The notes beneath the pieces were generated by a model that did not search any database, was not told the DNA's origin, and was given only the letters and a program-made list of their open reading frames with translations. A stretch of 64,000 bases of DNA from Pipra filicauda (taxonomy: Eukaryota > Chordata > Aves > Passeriformes > Pipridae), in NCBI RefSeq assembly GCF_003945595.2, contig NW_024104909.1, positions 2,657,001 to 2,721,000 on the forward strand. The letters run 5' to 3'. Shown here piece by piece: positions 37,123 through 50,385 of the stretch. Every line of letters starts with the position of its first letter. Position 1 is the stretch's first letter. The translations under genes and the position numbers were made by a program.

Positions 37123-40100
37123 GAAAGGCAAAAATAAGTATTTTCCTCTTTTTCAACAGCATTTTGTTGGCACTCCCTGAAGCAGATTATGCTCCTTTCA
37201 GTCCCTTAGATTGCTAATGGGCTTTCTGGACACAGGGCCTGTGAGCTGTAGGAATTGCAAACACAGGCAATTCCAGCTGAGCTCCTGGGCTGACAGGTGA
37301 TCATCTGATTAGGAGGTGAGAAATCAGTTTGTGATTTCTTTTAAAGTAAGAGGTAAATGCATAAGAGCTGACTTTCCATGTGGAGAATACGAGAAGCTCT
37401 GTAATGTCTTTATGGACAATATCACATTCCTCAGTTTCTTCATTTTCCTGCATGCTGTTTTCCTCTGGAGTGCTCTGCAGTTGCCCTGGGCTGCAGGAAG
37501 GAAGTGTAGGAAAACCCATAGAAAAGCATTTGACTTTTAAGGGAAGAGCAAATCAAGATCTGAAGAGGGTGACCACTTCCAAAAGGTTATCTTCGTAAAG
37601 GCAGTAGAGGTCTCTATTATTGAATGTTTGTTTTTAATGATGTCAGAAGGAACAGAGAAACTGGATGGGAGGAAATGGTCTCTAATTTATCTTGCAGTCT
37701 AACACAGGGAGCCACAGGTCATCCCACAGGTGCAAGGTGAGACAGCCTGAAACAGAAGGGTTGGTTCTGCTCTTGATCCCAGGGATCCTCCTGACTCCTG
37801 GCCTAGAGAAAGACAGAGCTGTGTGGTAAAGGTGATCCCATGTCACTCAGCCACATATATTGATTGCACTTTGCTCTTCTCTAGTGTGGTCATGATCTCT
37901 AAACACAGTTGAAGTTGCTACTGAGACCCTTGAGGTTCCTCCATCCAAAGTTCCATCTTAAAGTTGAAAGATTTATACCCTTTATCTGACTCATGGCTGC
38001 TGCAGACTTCATGATATACTCAGAATCAAAAACCCCTTTAAAGGCTCAAACTTCATAAATCTTAAATCCTATAAACATCCTGGTTTCTGGAGTACCAGTC
38101 CCAGGAAGATTTCAGGACAAACTATGTTACAATAATTCTGAGTCCTGTAGTTCTGTTTTCCAGCAAAGAAATTTAATTAAAAGAGGGGAGAATTAGATGA
38201 GAAACCTCTGTTGGGACTAATTAGAAATATTTCTGAATGGGTTGAGTGAGATGAGTAATCCACTAAAACTATGCAAAGCCACGGCTGTCCAGCTTCCAGC
38301 AAACTGAGTGAGAAAGGAAGTGAGAGACTGTCCCCAGAGGCAATTTCTTCTGGAAGAGGAGGGAAAACTTCATGGCTGATGGAGTCTGTTTTGTGCCATT
38401 TCTTCTCTGAAAGGAGTTGGTACCAGTCTATGGTTAAATATACTGCTTTTCTGGAGCAAATCACTGAAGCAGCAGACACGAGAAGAGGGGGAAAGGATCT
38501 ACTTCTGTGCCAGTTGCCATGAGATTTGTGCTTATCCTTCTCTGTCACCAAAACCAAACTGAGGCAGTGCCATGTGCTGGAGTGAACACAGACTCAAGAA
38601 GAAGATAAACATAGTTTTTGTGGTTTGCAGTGGGAGGATTTAGAACCAGGGATGTGTTTTCTTTTTCTTTTTTTAATTGAATTTCAGAGAGGAGCAAAGA
38701 GCTTTATGAGAAGATACATCTGTCTTTCCCCCTCATGTTTTCAGTACATCTATAAAGGAAAAGTTTCTAGAGATATAGGTTAGGTTGAGAGCAACCTGAG
38801 GACTTCAAGAAGTCTCAGTTCAAAGTGAAATTAAGCTTATGACATCTGCATTCTTTTCTTCTGGGATCAGTCTTCTGGTATGACACTTGTGGCTAGCTGC
38901 TTTTTATTTTTTAAGGCTGCATGTGAAGATGGTTGTATAAGTAGATAGTTAATACCATGAGCACAGCTTGCAAATGGTTCTCTTTAGGGGAGTTAGTGAG
39001 GGCCAGCAGCTCCCTCTGACCTCCACCTTTGTCCAGAAAACCACAAATATGCTCTCAAAGAATTGGGGAGGTATATGGATTTTTACACATTGTGCTAAAT
39101 GTTACTAAGGCTCTTCTGTTCATCTCTCACGGCATCTTAATTCCTTGAAAGCATCTCATCTGAACACTTAGTATTTATTTTTATATGTTTCCTGTTGAAA
39201 GAATTCTCTGATGGTAACTCAGACTTGCTCTGATCACTATTGTCTGTATTCACAGAGGCTTTAATACGATTATCTTGACCTTAAGGGGGATTTGTATAAA
39301 TATGAACCGTTCAAATGAACTGAAATTCAGAAAAGCTTTTCATAGTTTGCTGCTGAATTTTTCAGGGAACTGGACTCCCATCACTTAGGATTTTTGCTTC
39401 AGGAGGTCTTGGTTTTCCAGAAGCAGCACTTTGATGGAAGAGCCAAGAGTTTTGAGGGCTTGTGTCCAAGACTTACAAATTTGACTAGAGGTGTCATAAA
39501 TTCTTAACTGCACATCTTCACAAGACTACCCAAACTTTTCTGAAGCACTGTATCCCTTTTACTGAAGCCAGGTGCTAGTGTACAAATATTCCTGGTTTTC
39601 TCTGTATCACACTTTCCAGTTTGGATTTCTCAGTGTCCTGCAAAGCTCACAGTTTGCCACAAAAAAGTTCAGCTATGTTAATGTCACCATAAATAAATAT
39701 ATTTATGCCTTTATATATATGTACAGAGAAGAGTGGTTTTGTTTCTTTTGTTTTCAGAAACTTGACTTGAGTGCTAAATTCCAGGAGTTGGAGCTGCCAC
39801 ACAAGTTAACCACCTCTTTATCTGATATTTCACATATGTGATTTGCCATAAATTAATTCACCTATTAGTTTTTCTGTGACTTTCAGTAGCCTACAGAGTG
39901 TGTACAAGCACACTTGTGCTTTTTTAATTTGTAGAGAAAGTAGAGAAGTATCATTTTTACAGTAGAATAAAAAGCAAAACAACCAGTCTGGAAAACTCTC
40001 CCCTTTTTAAAGCTCAGTAGATTTATCAGATGTTGTTGGAGGAAGACTTTTATTCTTTATTTTTTAGTATCTCAACTACCCACCCTATTTTGCAATATTA

Positions 40101-43100
40101 TGTACAATGGACAGTGCTGCCTGTGTAAAGTCTCACAGGGGTTGTACTTTGAGCAATTCTCCAGAAGCTGGAGGAGATGGTTCCTTTGTGAGGCATCAGA
40201 GAGAACCTGAGCTGTAGAATTTGCTTTTCCAGTCCTGCACAGCTCTGAGCATTGGCTTAATTTCTGTGTAAAATCTTCATTACACTTTGTGCAGTTTGCA
40301 TATGTAACTGGTGACAGTTTAGAGAGAGAAAGTTTTTATTAAATATGTTAATCACTTAACAACATTTGGCTTGCAGTCTCAAGTATAAAAGAAGTAGATA
40401 AGAGGGAGAAAAAAGTTTCATGCATAAAATATAACACAAGAAATAAATGGAAAAATGCAAAGGTGAAAGATCAGTTATTCTCTCAAACCCTTTCAATTCT
40501 AATAATTTACTACCTCAGAAAAAGAAATGGAGTCTTTATATGTGATTTTTAGCTGGACTCTGACAACTAAAATACTTCTGGTGTTTGAGAAATTCTCATT
40601 AAATTTATTTAACGTAGGTATTAAAATGACAGTATATTTCCATGCTCTATTGTGATTAAAGTCCTGTTGGCTGGACTGTTCTTGTACAGCATCCAGTGAG
40701 TGTTTTTGTGTTTCTGCATCGGTGGTGTATGGGATTTGCAATAATGGATGTCATAACCCTTTGCTGAAGCTCTGGAAAGAACTGGCCATCAATCACAACG
40801 TGTAGTCTTTTCAGTTGTAGCTCCCAGTAAAAATGTTTTCTTCATTTATTTGGAGGCTATTATGCTGTCATTTAAAAGCACAAGGGAAAGGGGAGGAAGC
40901 CCTTTTAATGAGACTTTGTGCACTCTGTTTTTTAATAACACTGTATTGTTTCATGTGAAATTTAAAGCATGTAGTTCCTTAGCAAATAGGTTTTTAGTTG
41001 GGTCACCTAATCAAAAGCAGCACAACCAGAATATGAGCATCTGCTCTGATCCCAGTTTTCAAACACAACAAAGAGCTAACATACGTGCTTTCCCTATTTT
41101 ATACTTTGCGAAGCCCAAACTTTCCTGCTGGTGTAATTGCCCTGGCAGATCTCGTCAGTGCTGGTTCACATGCTGTGTTTCACAGATCACAGACATTGCA
41201 GAGCTTGCTTGCTGATGAGGAAGAGGTTCTGTACCATCCCCACCGAGTCAGCCTTGCTTCCTGCTTCTCTCCAGCTCCTGCCTTATTGCTTTATCCTCTT
41301 TGCTGCAGCTCAACCCACCAGCTCAGGTTTTTGTGCTGTCACAGAGCACCTGGACATAGACCTTGGTGCAGAGCAGGAGAGTTATTTGCTTTTGATGTTT
41401 TCCTCCCTCGCCAGGATGAGTGCACAAGTCTTTATGGTTGTGTGCTACTGTAGTGTAACCATTTAAACTTATCTGGTAAAAATATTGTAGGACACTTAAA
41501 TGTACTGATTTAGTCAATATTCTGATCAAGGAATCAAGTTGGCATACTATGACACAAACAACTCAATCTGTAAGAGCTTCCTGGATATTTTAGCCTGTTT
41601 CCAGATTTATACATAGTAGGAAAAATCAATTTAAGACATAAAAATCCCCACCTTCATAAGCACATTCCTACCAAGTATGTGGCTTTCATGATTTTAAATG
41701 GTAGCATCCAGCAGTGTTTCCACAGTTTTCACTTACTGAAACAGGTTTATTTTATTGGTAGAATTTCGTAGTATTCCAGACACTTCAATGAAAAATTAGG
41801 GCATGGTGTTTCATAATAGCTGTACTTTATGGGACAGTCAACAAATCACCATTTTCCTCCAGCTGTACTTCAGGTTCTTTGAAAAGTGCTTCTACAGTTT
41901 TCTATTTGTTTCTTGTTTAGGAAACATCCACACAAAGTCCTGTTTTGAAAAAAACGTTTTTCTTTTAAAACGTATTCTAAAGCTACAAAGCTGCAATTAC
42001 AGCAGTGCTAAAGAAGTCCTTTCCATCATGTTTTTCTTAGTTTTGAACATCTGAACAAATGTGAAGAATTCAGTGCTTTGTGAAAATCATTAGCTACTAA
42101 TGCAAGTAGCAGATACTCATCACTTTACCTACAAACAAAAGAAAGCAAGTTGTATAATGCTTCGTCTTAAGCAGACTTTCCTTCTGAAAATACTGAAAAA
42201 AATTACTTTAATAGTGGCTTGTTTCTTTCTTTATCCTGAGTGCAAGTTTTCCTTGCCTTGTGATATAAAGGTAGCCATGGCAACTTAACATTTTAATCAC
42301 TCCTTTGCAATGCATTTCTTAAGTAAAGAGTATGGAGAACCTGCACTTGATATCTAAACTAATTAATTCAACTTTCTTTTAGATAATATTTCAAGATAAC
42401 TGTTCCTATTTAAAAATAAATAAATGAAGCAAAAGTGCCAAATTGCAAGGGAGACAACAAATTTGCATTTGAAATTGTGTTGCTGGATCCACCTGACTGA
42501 AGGATGTCCTCACCTTTCCTGGAGAACATGGGAAATCTCATGACTCCTAGGAAGTGCTCATATTTCATTTAATTAAACATCAGCAGCAGTTCTGCAGGCA
42601 CTGGCCTTTCAGCACTTGCAATGTCTCAGAGTGTGTTAAAAGAACACTTAAGTTATATGTTTCTGGCTCTGCAACAAGGTATGGCAGGCTTTTCTCAGTG
42701 CTCTCACATATTTTTTTTAGCACAGAATGAAAACAAATGTTGAACTGTTTCCCTAATCCATAAACAATTTTTCATTGCTGTGTTTATGTGGGAAACAGGC
42801 ATCTGTTTGTAGTAATGGTGTTGGTAGTTCTGTGGTAGGGGAAGCTTGCAAAGTCAGAAAATGAACATTTTTCCTTTGGATTTTGGATTTGTGGGTGCTC
42901 CAAATCGTTATAGAGGCCAAAGGGGTTTGATAATGTGCTTTGTCATTAAGCAGTACTTTGGGTTTGTACTTTCTGTCTTTGCTACTTGCCAGGTGATAAC
43001 TGATTTAGCTGTGCATTTAGATACTATTATTGAAACTCACTACTATGAATATTGAACACAATCTGTGGCCCTCTAATCATTTAAGCAATCCTTTCAGCAA

Positions 43101-44680
43101 ACTCTTTGCTCAGAGTTATGGCCCACGTGCTTTACATGCCATAACTGCAGAGCACCAGCAGGATTTCTTCCCTAATAAAGAATGGGATTATTTTTTATTT
43201 TAGGGTAAAATTTTAATTTGCCTACATTCTTTTCTTTTTTGGATGTCTTAAATCAGAAGCCAAGAGCTGGTGGTATCAATGGCTAGATAAGAATTTTGAG
43301 TTCTGTGCATCTCACGGATGCTGAAGTTGGCATGTGCTCAACTGGTTGTTCAATAAAAGGGAACAATGATGTTTCTTTGTGTCAGGTTGAGTATATAAGC
43401 CTCTTGTAATAAATCTCTTTGGAAAACATTGGGATAAGTTCTTGCTTAGGAATTCTTCAGCCTGGTTCTTTCAGATTCCATAGGAGCTAGTAAAATATAA
43501 CTAGCATGGTAGGCTTTTAAGTATATTTGTGAAAGAATTGTAAAAACCAGTTATTTCACAGTAATGATTAAGAGTTGACAGCCTATTTATTTTTTTTTAA
43601 AGAATCTGATTCACATCAATTAAGTGAAAAAAATTCACATTGCTAACTGTATGGAGACAGTTTACTATAGACAGACCAGCTGACAAGTATTTTTGTGGCA
43701 CATTGGTGCTTAATCCATCTTTGAGCCATGTGCTTGCTGTACCTCTACAAGTAGAGGAAAGAATTTCCAGTTCCCCTTCCTGGGTCTTGCCAGTCTTCTC
43801 TGCCTCTGGAGTAACTGCTTAAAGAAGAAGAACATTTGGAGTGAATCCATCTCTGCAATAAGAGAGCCCATAACGTGAGGCTTCAGTCTTCTTACCCAGA
43901 GCTCTTTCTGCTGTGGCTCTGAAGGGAGGGCAAGAGGTAGGCAGAGGGTTAAAAGAATTGTGTGGTTTCTGTTCAGGAGATGTTGTCATTGGGTAATAAT
44001 TTAGTCAGGGGTTGCCAGTGGCCTGCTGCAACTAATAGAAACCTCAGTGAAACACGTGTGGAGCGAAGGCAGCCTTTGGCATTTTGTGTGTTCTGTACAG
44101 CAGGATCGAGAAGCAGCCTGGGTGCACAGCACTCCATCTCCGTGCTCATGTTTTAAAGGGGTCACTCAGTCATTCAGAGGAGAGAAGTGGAAGGATGGGT
44201 GACTTCAGAGGGGCACAGCTTGCTGCACTTATAAATGTCAAGGCAGAGATGTTATTTCAACGCAGGCATTTTGGGAGCTTGGAGAGATGACTCTGTGGCA
44301 ACAAGTGCAGAGAGAGGAGCAAAGTGTTGCATGAGTTTTTAAGTGTGCAGAGTCTGGGAAGCAAAGGCTTTATACAGGTGGTGTGTCTCTTTCTGAAGCA
44401 AGAAAAAAAGAGGTTTTTCGTGTGGCGTATGTCAGCATTTGTAGGTTTTTCTTGTATATTAACTGTCAGGAAAGAAGCACAGTTCTTTTTTGGCAATTGT
44501 GCTCATGCAAGGAAACACGGACTTAAATGGGACAGCAAACACATCAGCATTGGTCTTTGATTTTCACCATACTGAAAAAGAAATGTATTTGGTCCAAACA
44601 TTCCACAGGATCTCTGGACAGCCTGGCTGGGAATTCCTGTGAGCACTGTGCTGAGTGCCAGGCACCAAGCTTCCTAAACT
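37123..44680. other. Unique noncoding DNA
   Basis: No gene or clear transposon is recognised. A 39-nt stretch at 37698-37736 lies between a CTTGCAG acceptor and an AAG|GTGAGA donor and is open in one frame (SNTGSHRSSHRCK), a weak exon candidate. A 9-bp inverted repeat AGTTATGGC / GCCATAACT (43114-43146) encloses a CACGTG. Frames of 121-126 codons near 38.2-38.6 and 40.85-41.47 kb look like nothing known. Confidence 0.6.
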
Positions 44681-44689
44681 CGCAGAGCA

Positions 44690-45110
44690 GCTGAGCAATT
44701 TGACTGCGCTTTTCACAGACCGGCTGCCTGGGATGGAGCCAAATTAGACAGCCAGTTTCTCAGCCTTGGTATGTAAATAAAGGAGGGTCGTGTCCCTAAG
44801 TATCAGCCCCTTAGACTAGAGGGAAAACAACTAAGAGGGGTTAATGAATGAATTCCCTAAACCACAGTGCACTAGAAGAGGAGGTGGGGGGGAATAAGTT
44901 GCCTTTTTTATTTTTTTAAGGGGAGCAGCCACTCATTACGCTTAATCAAGTGGAGAATAATCTGAGAGTCAAAGGCCCTTAATTATGTTTTCACTTGGTA
45001 TGAGTTTTGTTTATCTGACAGATCTGTTTGGCAGCCATGCTCTGATATATTTAGAGCCGTTTGTATTCAATATCTGAACTATTACCCACATCTTTAGGCA
45101 AAGAGTTCAC
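44690..45110. promoter_or_regulatory. Candidate conserved noncoding enhancer-like element
   Basis: The stretch has CpGs retained in GACTGCGC, GACCGGC, GGTCGTG and TTACGC, plus dense recognisable cores: AAATTAGACAG, CATTACGCTTAATC (homeodomain-like), GTCAAAGGCCC (TCF/LEF or nuclear-receptor half-site), CTTAATTATG, and TCTGACAGATCTG (MEIS/TGIF-like). One G-run/T-run break near 44888-44920 splits it in two. No open frame is supported. Function is inferred from appearance only. Confidence 0.33.
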
Positions 45111-48100
45111 ACACACAAATGAAAATTCACCTGCACTCCTCTAAGGTGATGGAGTCAATCCCCAAATGGCTGCAAACTGTATGTATGTATGAGAACTTTG
45201 GATTGCAGAACAGAGTGGTAAATGCTGAATTTGCAGAATGGCTTAATTTCCTGTGTGCAGGGCTGAGCAAGGTTATTAAGAAGCCCTTTCAAGTTTAAGA
45301 TTTTCCCCGGGGGAAACTCCAGAAACACAGCTGCTTAAAAGCAGAGAAAGAGGAAGGGAGGGGAAAAAAGCAAAAATAAAAAGAGTCTGAAATGTGCAGA
45401 TGCTGGCTCTGTGCTGCACAGAAGCTGGAGGCAGTATTTTGTACAAACCTGAGATGAGGCAAGATAGCAGCAGGAACAGGAGGAGGGATGGAGCTCTCAG
45501 TGCTTGCTCTTGCTCCTGGCCTTCCTCAGATGTGTTGCAGGTGTAGAGAGCTGCAGACACGTGATAGAATAAAACCAGTGAGTGCTGAGCGAGTGTTGAA
45601 TCAACAACCACAGAGGAGAAAAGGAAGAGAGAGAAAAGTATGGGTTTGTTCTGGCTGGTATTGCTTTGGGGCCTCTGTGCCTGTGAAACTTTGATTTGGT
45701 GACTTTGTTGCATCATTGGAAAAGTCCATGTGGGTGGAATCCACCAGCTGCACCTGAAGGCATGTTGTTCTAGAGAGAGAGGGGTGTTTCTGGGGAAAGA
45801 GGCAGCCAAAGTCAAAGAAATATGCATGGGATAGACAAGCTCCTTAAAAAAAATAAGTTTTCTGAGAGGCTTTCCAGAATTTTTACAAAATAATTAATGA
45901 GAAAACCCCTAAAGTGATGTAGAAATTGAGGAAAAAGCAGTGTAGGGATCAAGATGAGTATAAATTTTGAGCTATCTGAAGTGAGTTCCAAATGGGTTCT
46001 GGACTGCTTGGCAGAGTAGACATTTGCTTTCAGCAGTGTCATATGTGTCCCCAAATCAGTCCCATCTCTTGCCATCCTTGATGTGTTATTTTGGTGAGGG
46101 TGGTGTGCGTGTCCCACGCAATGCTGAGATGCAAGCGAGGCTGGTTCTCCAGCGTTGGGATCGGCATGTAAACACTAACACACTTAAAATACCCCTGATT
46201 TTTTAAAAAATAATGTGTGATGCCTTCCTACAGTGGGATGCTGTTAGGGGAAGGCTCTAGTATGAAGAATAGTTTCATGTAACTTCATTTTTTGTCAAAG
46301 TCTTGGCTGACTTAGTTCCTTGGCCAACTTAATTATTTTTATGAAGAATGCCATGTAGTGTCAGAAGCAATGAGATGTTTGAATTCTCTATCTAAAATGA
46401 GAGTTTAAACTTAGTTATTGCTATAGTGTCAGTCCCAAAAAAAGACCCAATGTCAGCAAGTACTTGAGAAAACAAAGTGTAAAATAACTAAAAATGTTTG
46501 TATAGTACAACTTGCCACTTTCAGCTTCCACAAACAGCTGATTTTATTTGGAAAGGGTAGGAACATTTTAGGTCAGGCTTTTTTGCATTCTAGAAGTGGA
46601 AAGTTTCATAACCCACACTGTATTTTGAAATGTGTATCGAATGGTATAGTTTTATTTTTTTTTTTCAAATTACTCTTGTCTTTTCACGTAAAGAATAAAG
46701 GCAAAGGGATTATAGAATAGAGTTGCTTCAAAAGTGACCCAATGAATTTCTACCTGAAAATACAGAACAGCAATACACTATCACGGTGTCTTTGAGCAGG
46801 TAGTGGGATTAAATAATATTTGGATTAAGTCAAATTCATGTTTGAATGCTGATAGTGGAGGATGACACCTTCTATAGGATAATTCACTTTTTAAAATGCC
46901 CTGTAGCAATTATGAGTCATATTGTAGGTATCTGTACTCTGACACATATTTCACTCAACTTAGGTTACATACAGAAGAAGTTTTTTCTTTCATCATTAGC
47001 ATTCATAATCATATTTATTCTTATTTAAAGTTTCTTGTTGAATTCTCTGAGTTCTAAGTAGAATGCTTGTGTTCATCAGCATTCATCAGATTTCAGATGA
47101 TTCTTAAGCCAAAATTTTGAGAAATTTTATGCCTCATTTTTTGGATACTCAGTAAGAAATGCCATAAAAAGATAAAATTTCTTAAAAAGTTGGGATAGTC
47201 ATAATGAAGCATTTTCATTATTGGGTTCGTTGACTTATAGTTCTTCAGCAGAATAATTAGCTGAGCTTCAGTTAAGCCTGGAAATGCCCAGCACTTCTGG
47301 AAAGGAATTAATCTTTCTGAGGCTTCCAGACTCCAGGCTAAAGTTTTCTGGAGTATAAACTTAGGTGTCTAATGTGTTTGGAAATAAATACATTTTTAAG
47401 ACAGCAGTTTTGTGTAGCCACAGCCTATATAAGCATGAGAAAAAATCCTTTCTCTATTAAAAGGAGTTTTCATCTGTCACTGTGTTAGGGAAAGGAGTTT
47501 TTGACCTATAGAAAGAATGTGGTGGTGGAAAACCTGTTCACCAAAGCACTACAACAACACAGGGCACAAGAAAATGCCCACATTGGTATTTGAAGATGCA
47601 AAACTCTCCTGTGCAAAGGGCAAGTTCTGTCATACTGGGCTGCTCTGCTTCTCGTTGGGTTCCTCAAGACAGACATGGGAAATAGCACTCAAAAATTTGC
47701 CAGTAGTTACAGAAACAGTTGTTCTTAGCAGCAGAGGGGCCTATAAACAGGAGATGTTGTGGAGTAAGTAGTTACCTGCCATATGAGTGACCTTCAGTTT
47801 AATATGCAGTTGTCTGTATTGATTTTATATTACAGCAGGTTATTGAACAGAAAAGCAAGATGAGCCAAATCCCCCTTATTGTTCTTGAATGTTGCAAGAC
47901 TTTTTATGTGAATAAGGGGACTAGGAGGTGACTCTATAAAAAGAATACTTAGCTGGGTTTTTAGATCATCTCCCAGATTCTAATCTCTGTAGGCATAGAA
48001 ACAGGGTGGTTTTTTTTTTTCTTTGACAGCCACGCATCTGAAATTAGAGTTTAACTCCTACAGTTGTCAAAATAGATTTTCTGTGGTTTCAGAGCTTTTT

Positions 48101-49190
48101 CTAGCATCAAAAGAATACTCAGTTTAAGTTTCATCCCTGTCTTATGAAGACTTAGGTTAGATTTTTCTGTATGCTGATTTCTCCTTACAGGACTGGGTGC
48201 AGCTTTGTGTGCCCCCAGTTGTTCTGATTTCTCCTAAAGGGTAGAGAGTTTAAAAACAGGTATTTTGGATGAAGTAGGCCATTGGAGGTTATATCTGTAC
48301 ACTTCCCCAGCTGTAATACAGTTGTTGTCAAGCAATGGCTTGTACTCTATGCATCTCTTTACCAACTTTCAACCTAAGGACCACCAGGGCAGTTGAAAAC
48401 TTCTGGGCTAATGTAGATCAGAACAAAGATTTTTATAACAGGAGATCTACTGCTCAACCAGGAGAAATTTCTAGAGTTGATCCAGTGACTTTCTATGGAA
48501 GAAACTGCCTTTTTTTTTTTTTTTTTTTACCCCTTCACTATTTCCATCATATTAACAGGATACAACTCAGAAATACACATGAAGTTTATTTAACAAAAAA
48601 TTTAAATCAGCTCAGCTAAAATGATGCAAACCACTTAACTCTGAGCACAAATTTTATCCCATGAGAAGAAGAAGCAGCAGCTTTGTAAATTCCCATTTGG
48701 GGCTGTGCTATATGTATGCTATGTGTTTGGTAGACAGATTGATGGTATAGAGAAGAAAGATCATACTGAAGTATTATAAGAAATAAAAAATCCCCTCTCT
48801 CTGAAATTCAAATTTTTGACAAGAATGGGCTTGTAAAATGTGAGGAATAGGGAGTGCACCAGACAAGTGTGAAAATAATTTAGGGAAAATAGGAAGACCT
48901 CTGTCTTAATGCCTTTATTTAGGCAAATCTAGGAAATTGCTCCATTTGTTTTAAATTTTCTGGACATCTTATCTTTCCCACAGTAAAAAACTGAGCGTTG
49001 GTATTTCTTATTCCCTTCAGTGTAGGTAGCTGAAATTTATGCATCAAATTAAAATCACCTCCCACACTGGGAGTCTGTACATTTGAGATCCTGCTCTGGG
49101 AAATTAATTTTCTGTTTCAGAGGAAGAAGAGCAGGTAAAGATCTCAGTCATCTGGTCTGTCATCCCCCTTCAAAGCAGGATCAACTGTAC
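45111..49190. other. Unique noncoding DNA
   Basis: It includes the longest open frame of the window (45276-45827 minus, 183 codons), which is rich in S, L and F, has no recognisable domain and overlaps a 68-codon frame on the other strand; I treat it as chance. T runs lie at 46655-46665, 48010-48020 and 48510-48528. A 14-nt purine stretch at 49121-49134 sits between a good acceptor (TTTTCTGTTTCAG) and CAG|GTAAAG, a weak microexon-like coincidence. Confidence 0.6.
48510..48528 (+). repeat. T19 homopolymer
   Basis: Nineteen uninterrupted T residues with no retrocopy signature beside them. Confidence 0.9.
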
Positions 49191-50138
49191 TTTTTTCATC
49201 CCTGGCAGAGGAGCACATAACTGTTCCTAAAGATCTCCAGTTATGAAGTCTTTGCAGCATCCTTAGGGAAATCTATCCTGAGCTTAAGTGTTCTTACAAT
49301 TAGAAAGATTTGCCTAATATCTAACCTAAATCTCCTTAGCTGTAAGTTAAGCTCATTAATTCCTGTGCTATCCCAAGCAAAAATGGTGAATGGATTCTTT
49401 CCTTCCTTTTAGTACATTAAGACTATTATCAACTCTCCTCTGTCTCTGCTTTTCTGTAGGCTAAGGATCAACAGTTTATTTAAACTCTTTTTATAGAATA
49501 AATTTCATACCTTTACTCTTTTTTTTCCATTTTTTGTCTTTAGCTTTTAAAAATTACTTTTGCAAATTCTTTAGCTCTTTCCTGAACATCACTGAGATGA
49601 TGTCTAGAGGATGGTGTCTAAATGAACTCTTATTTCTGGAACATAGAATGGTTTTATGCCTCTGAGGAAATTGTTCCCACTCTTGTAAGGCCATAACATT
49701 TACTGACTTTAAACAACTTATGATCTGCTATAACATTCTGATCAAGACTTCAGGGTTCCTAGTTAGTTGACTAGTCACTATATTTTCTTTGTGCCTCTGA
49801 ATTTATTTGTTCCTTTTGAATTCTCTTCACTTTTCTAGTTTCCTTCTCCAATTAGTCCAAGTTTTGTGGGGGACTTTGTTTTGCTCAGGCTGCTTTTGTG
49901 TCCTTGTGGAGCTTCCTGCACTTCTGTGCCTTCTTCACAAAAAAAAATGTGTACTCTGTAATCCTGTTACTGAAACCATCAAACAGTAGGAGAATTACTG
50001 AAGGAACCTGACTTATTGCTCCCTCTCTAATGATGTTCACCTAATAAGTGCAGAAAATTGTTTTCCATCCTGTCTTAGTAGTGCATCAGTAGTAGATTAA
50101 TCTAGTTCAGAGGGGTTTAAATTTGGTGGCTGTTGCTT

Positions 50139-50139
<1 letters not shown>

Positions 50140-50174
<35 letters not shown>
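50140..50174 (+). repeat. T35 homopolymer inside the antisense CR1
   Basis: Thirty-five uninterrupted T residues, the longest homopolymer in the window. It interrupts the old CR1 copy. If it is the tail of something inserted on the minus strand, the body would lie at 50175-50290, where I recognise nothing. Confidence 0.9.
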
Positions 50175-50326
50175 CAAACTCGTCCATAAGAATGTCAACA
50201 AGCCTACAAGGATCAGGATGCTTAACATCTGTCTTTCTGGTTTTTCACACTTCTTTCTGTTTTATTTTCCCTCTGTTTTTCATGTCTGTTACCTTGCTGT
50301 AGAAAGGTTTGATTAAGGTTGGTTAA

Positions 50327-50385
50327 GGGTTGGACTTGATGATCTCAGAGGTCTTTTCCAACTCAGCTGATTCCATGATTCTGTG
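50327..50385 (+). mobile_element. CR1 3' tail nested in the older CR1
   Basis: GGGTTGGACTTGATGATCTC, then the GAGGTCTTTTCCAAC block and TGATTCCATGATTCTGTGA are the well-known 3' end of avian CR1, in sense orientation and severely 5'-truncated (about 59 bp). On both sides the sequence continues the older antisense CR1: GGTTTGATTAAGGTTGGTTAAG on the left (LTNL-IKPFYSKVT read on the minus strand) and CAAATCTGTTCTGACTGC on the right. It is therefore a younger insertion into an older LINE. It is much less diverged than its host. Confidence 0.85.

Noticed and set aside
45276..45827. Longest open frame (183 codons, minus)
   Set aside because: No recognisable domain, low-complexity S/L/F composition, another frame open opposite, and a length expected by chance in 64 kb read in six frames.
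49121..49134. 14-nt purine stretch between good splice-like sites
   Set aside because: Not a multiple of three, donor GTAAAG is only fair, and such close pairs occur by chance.
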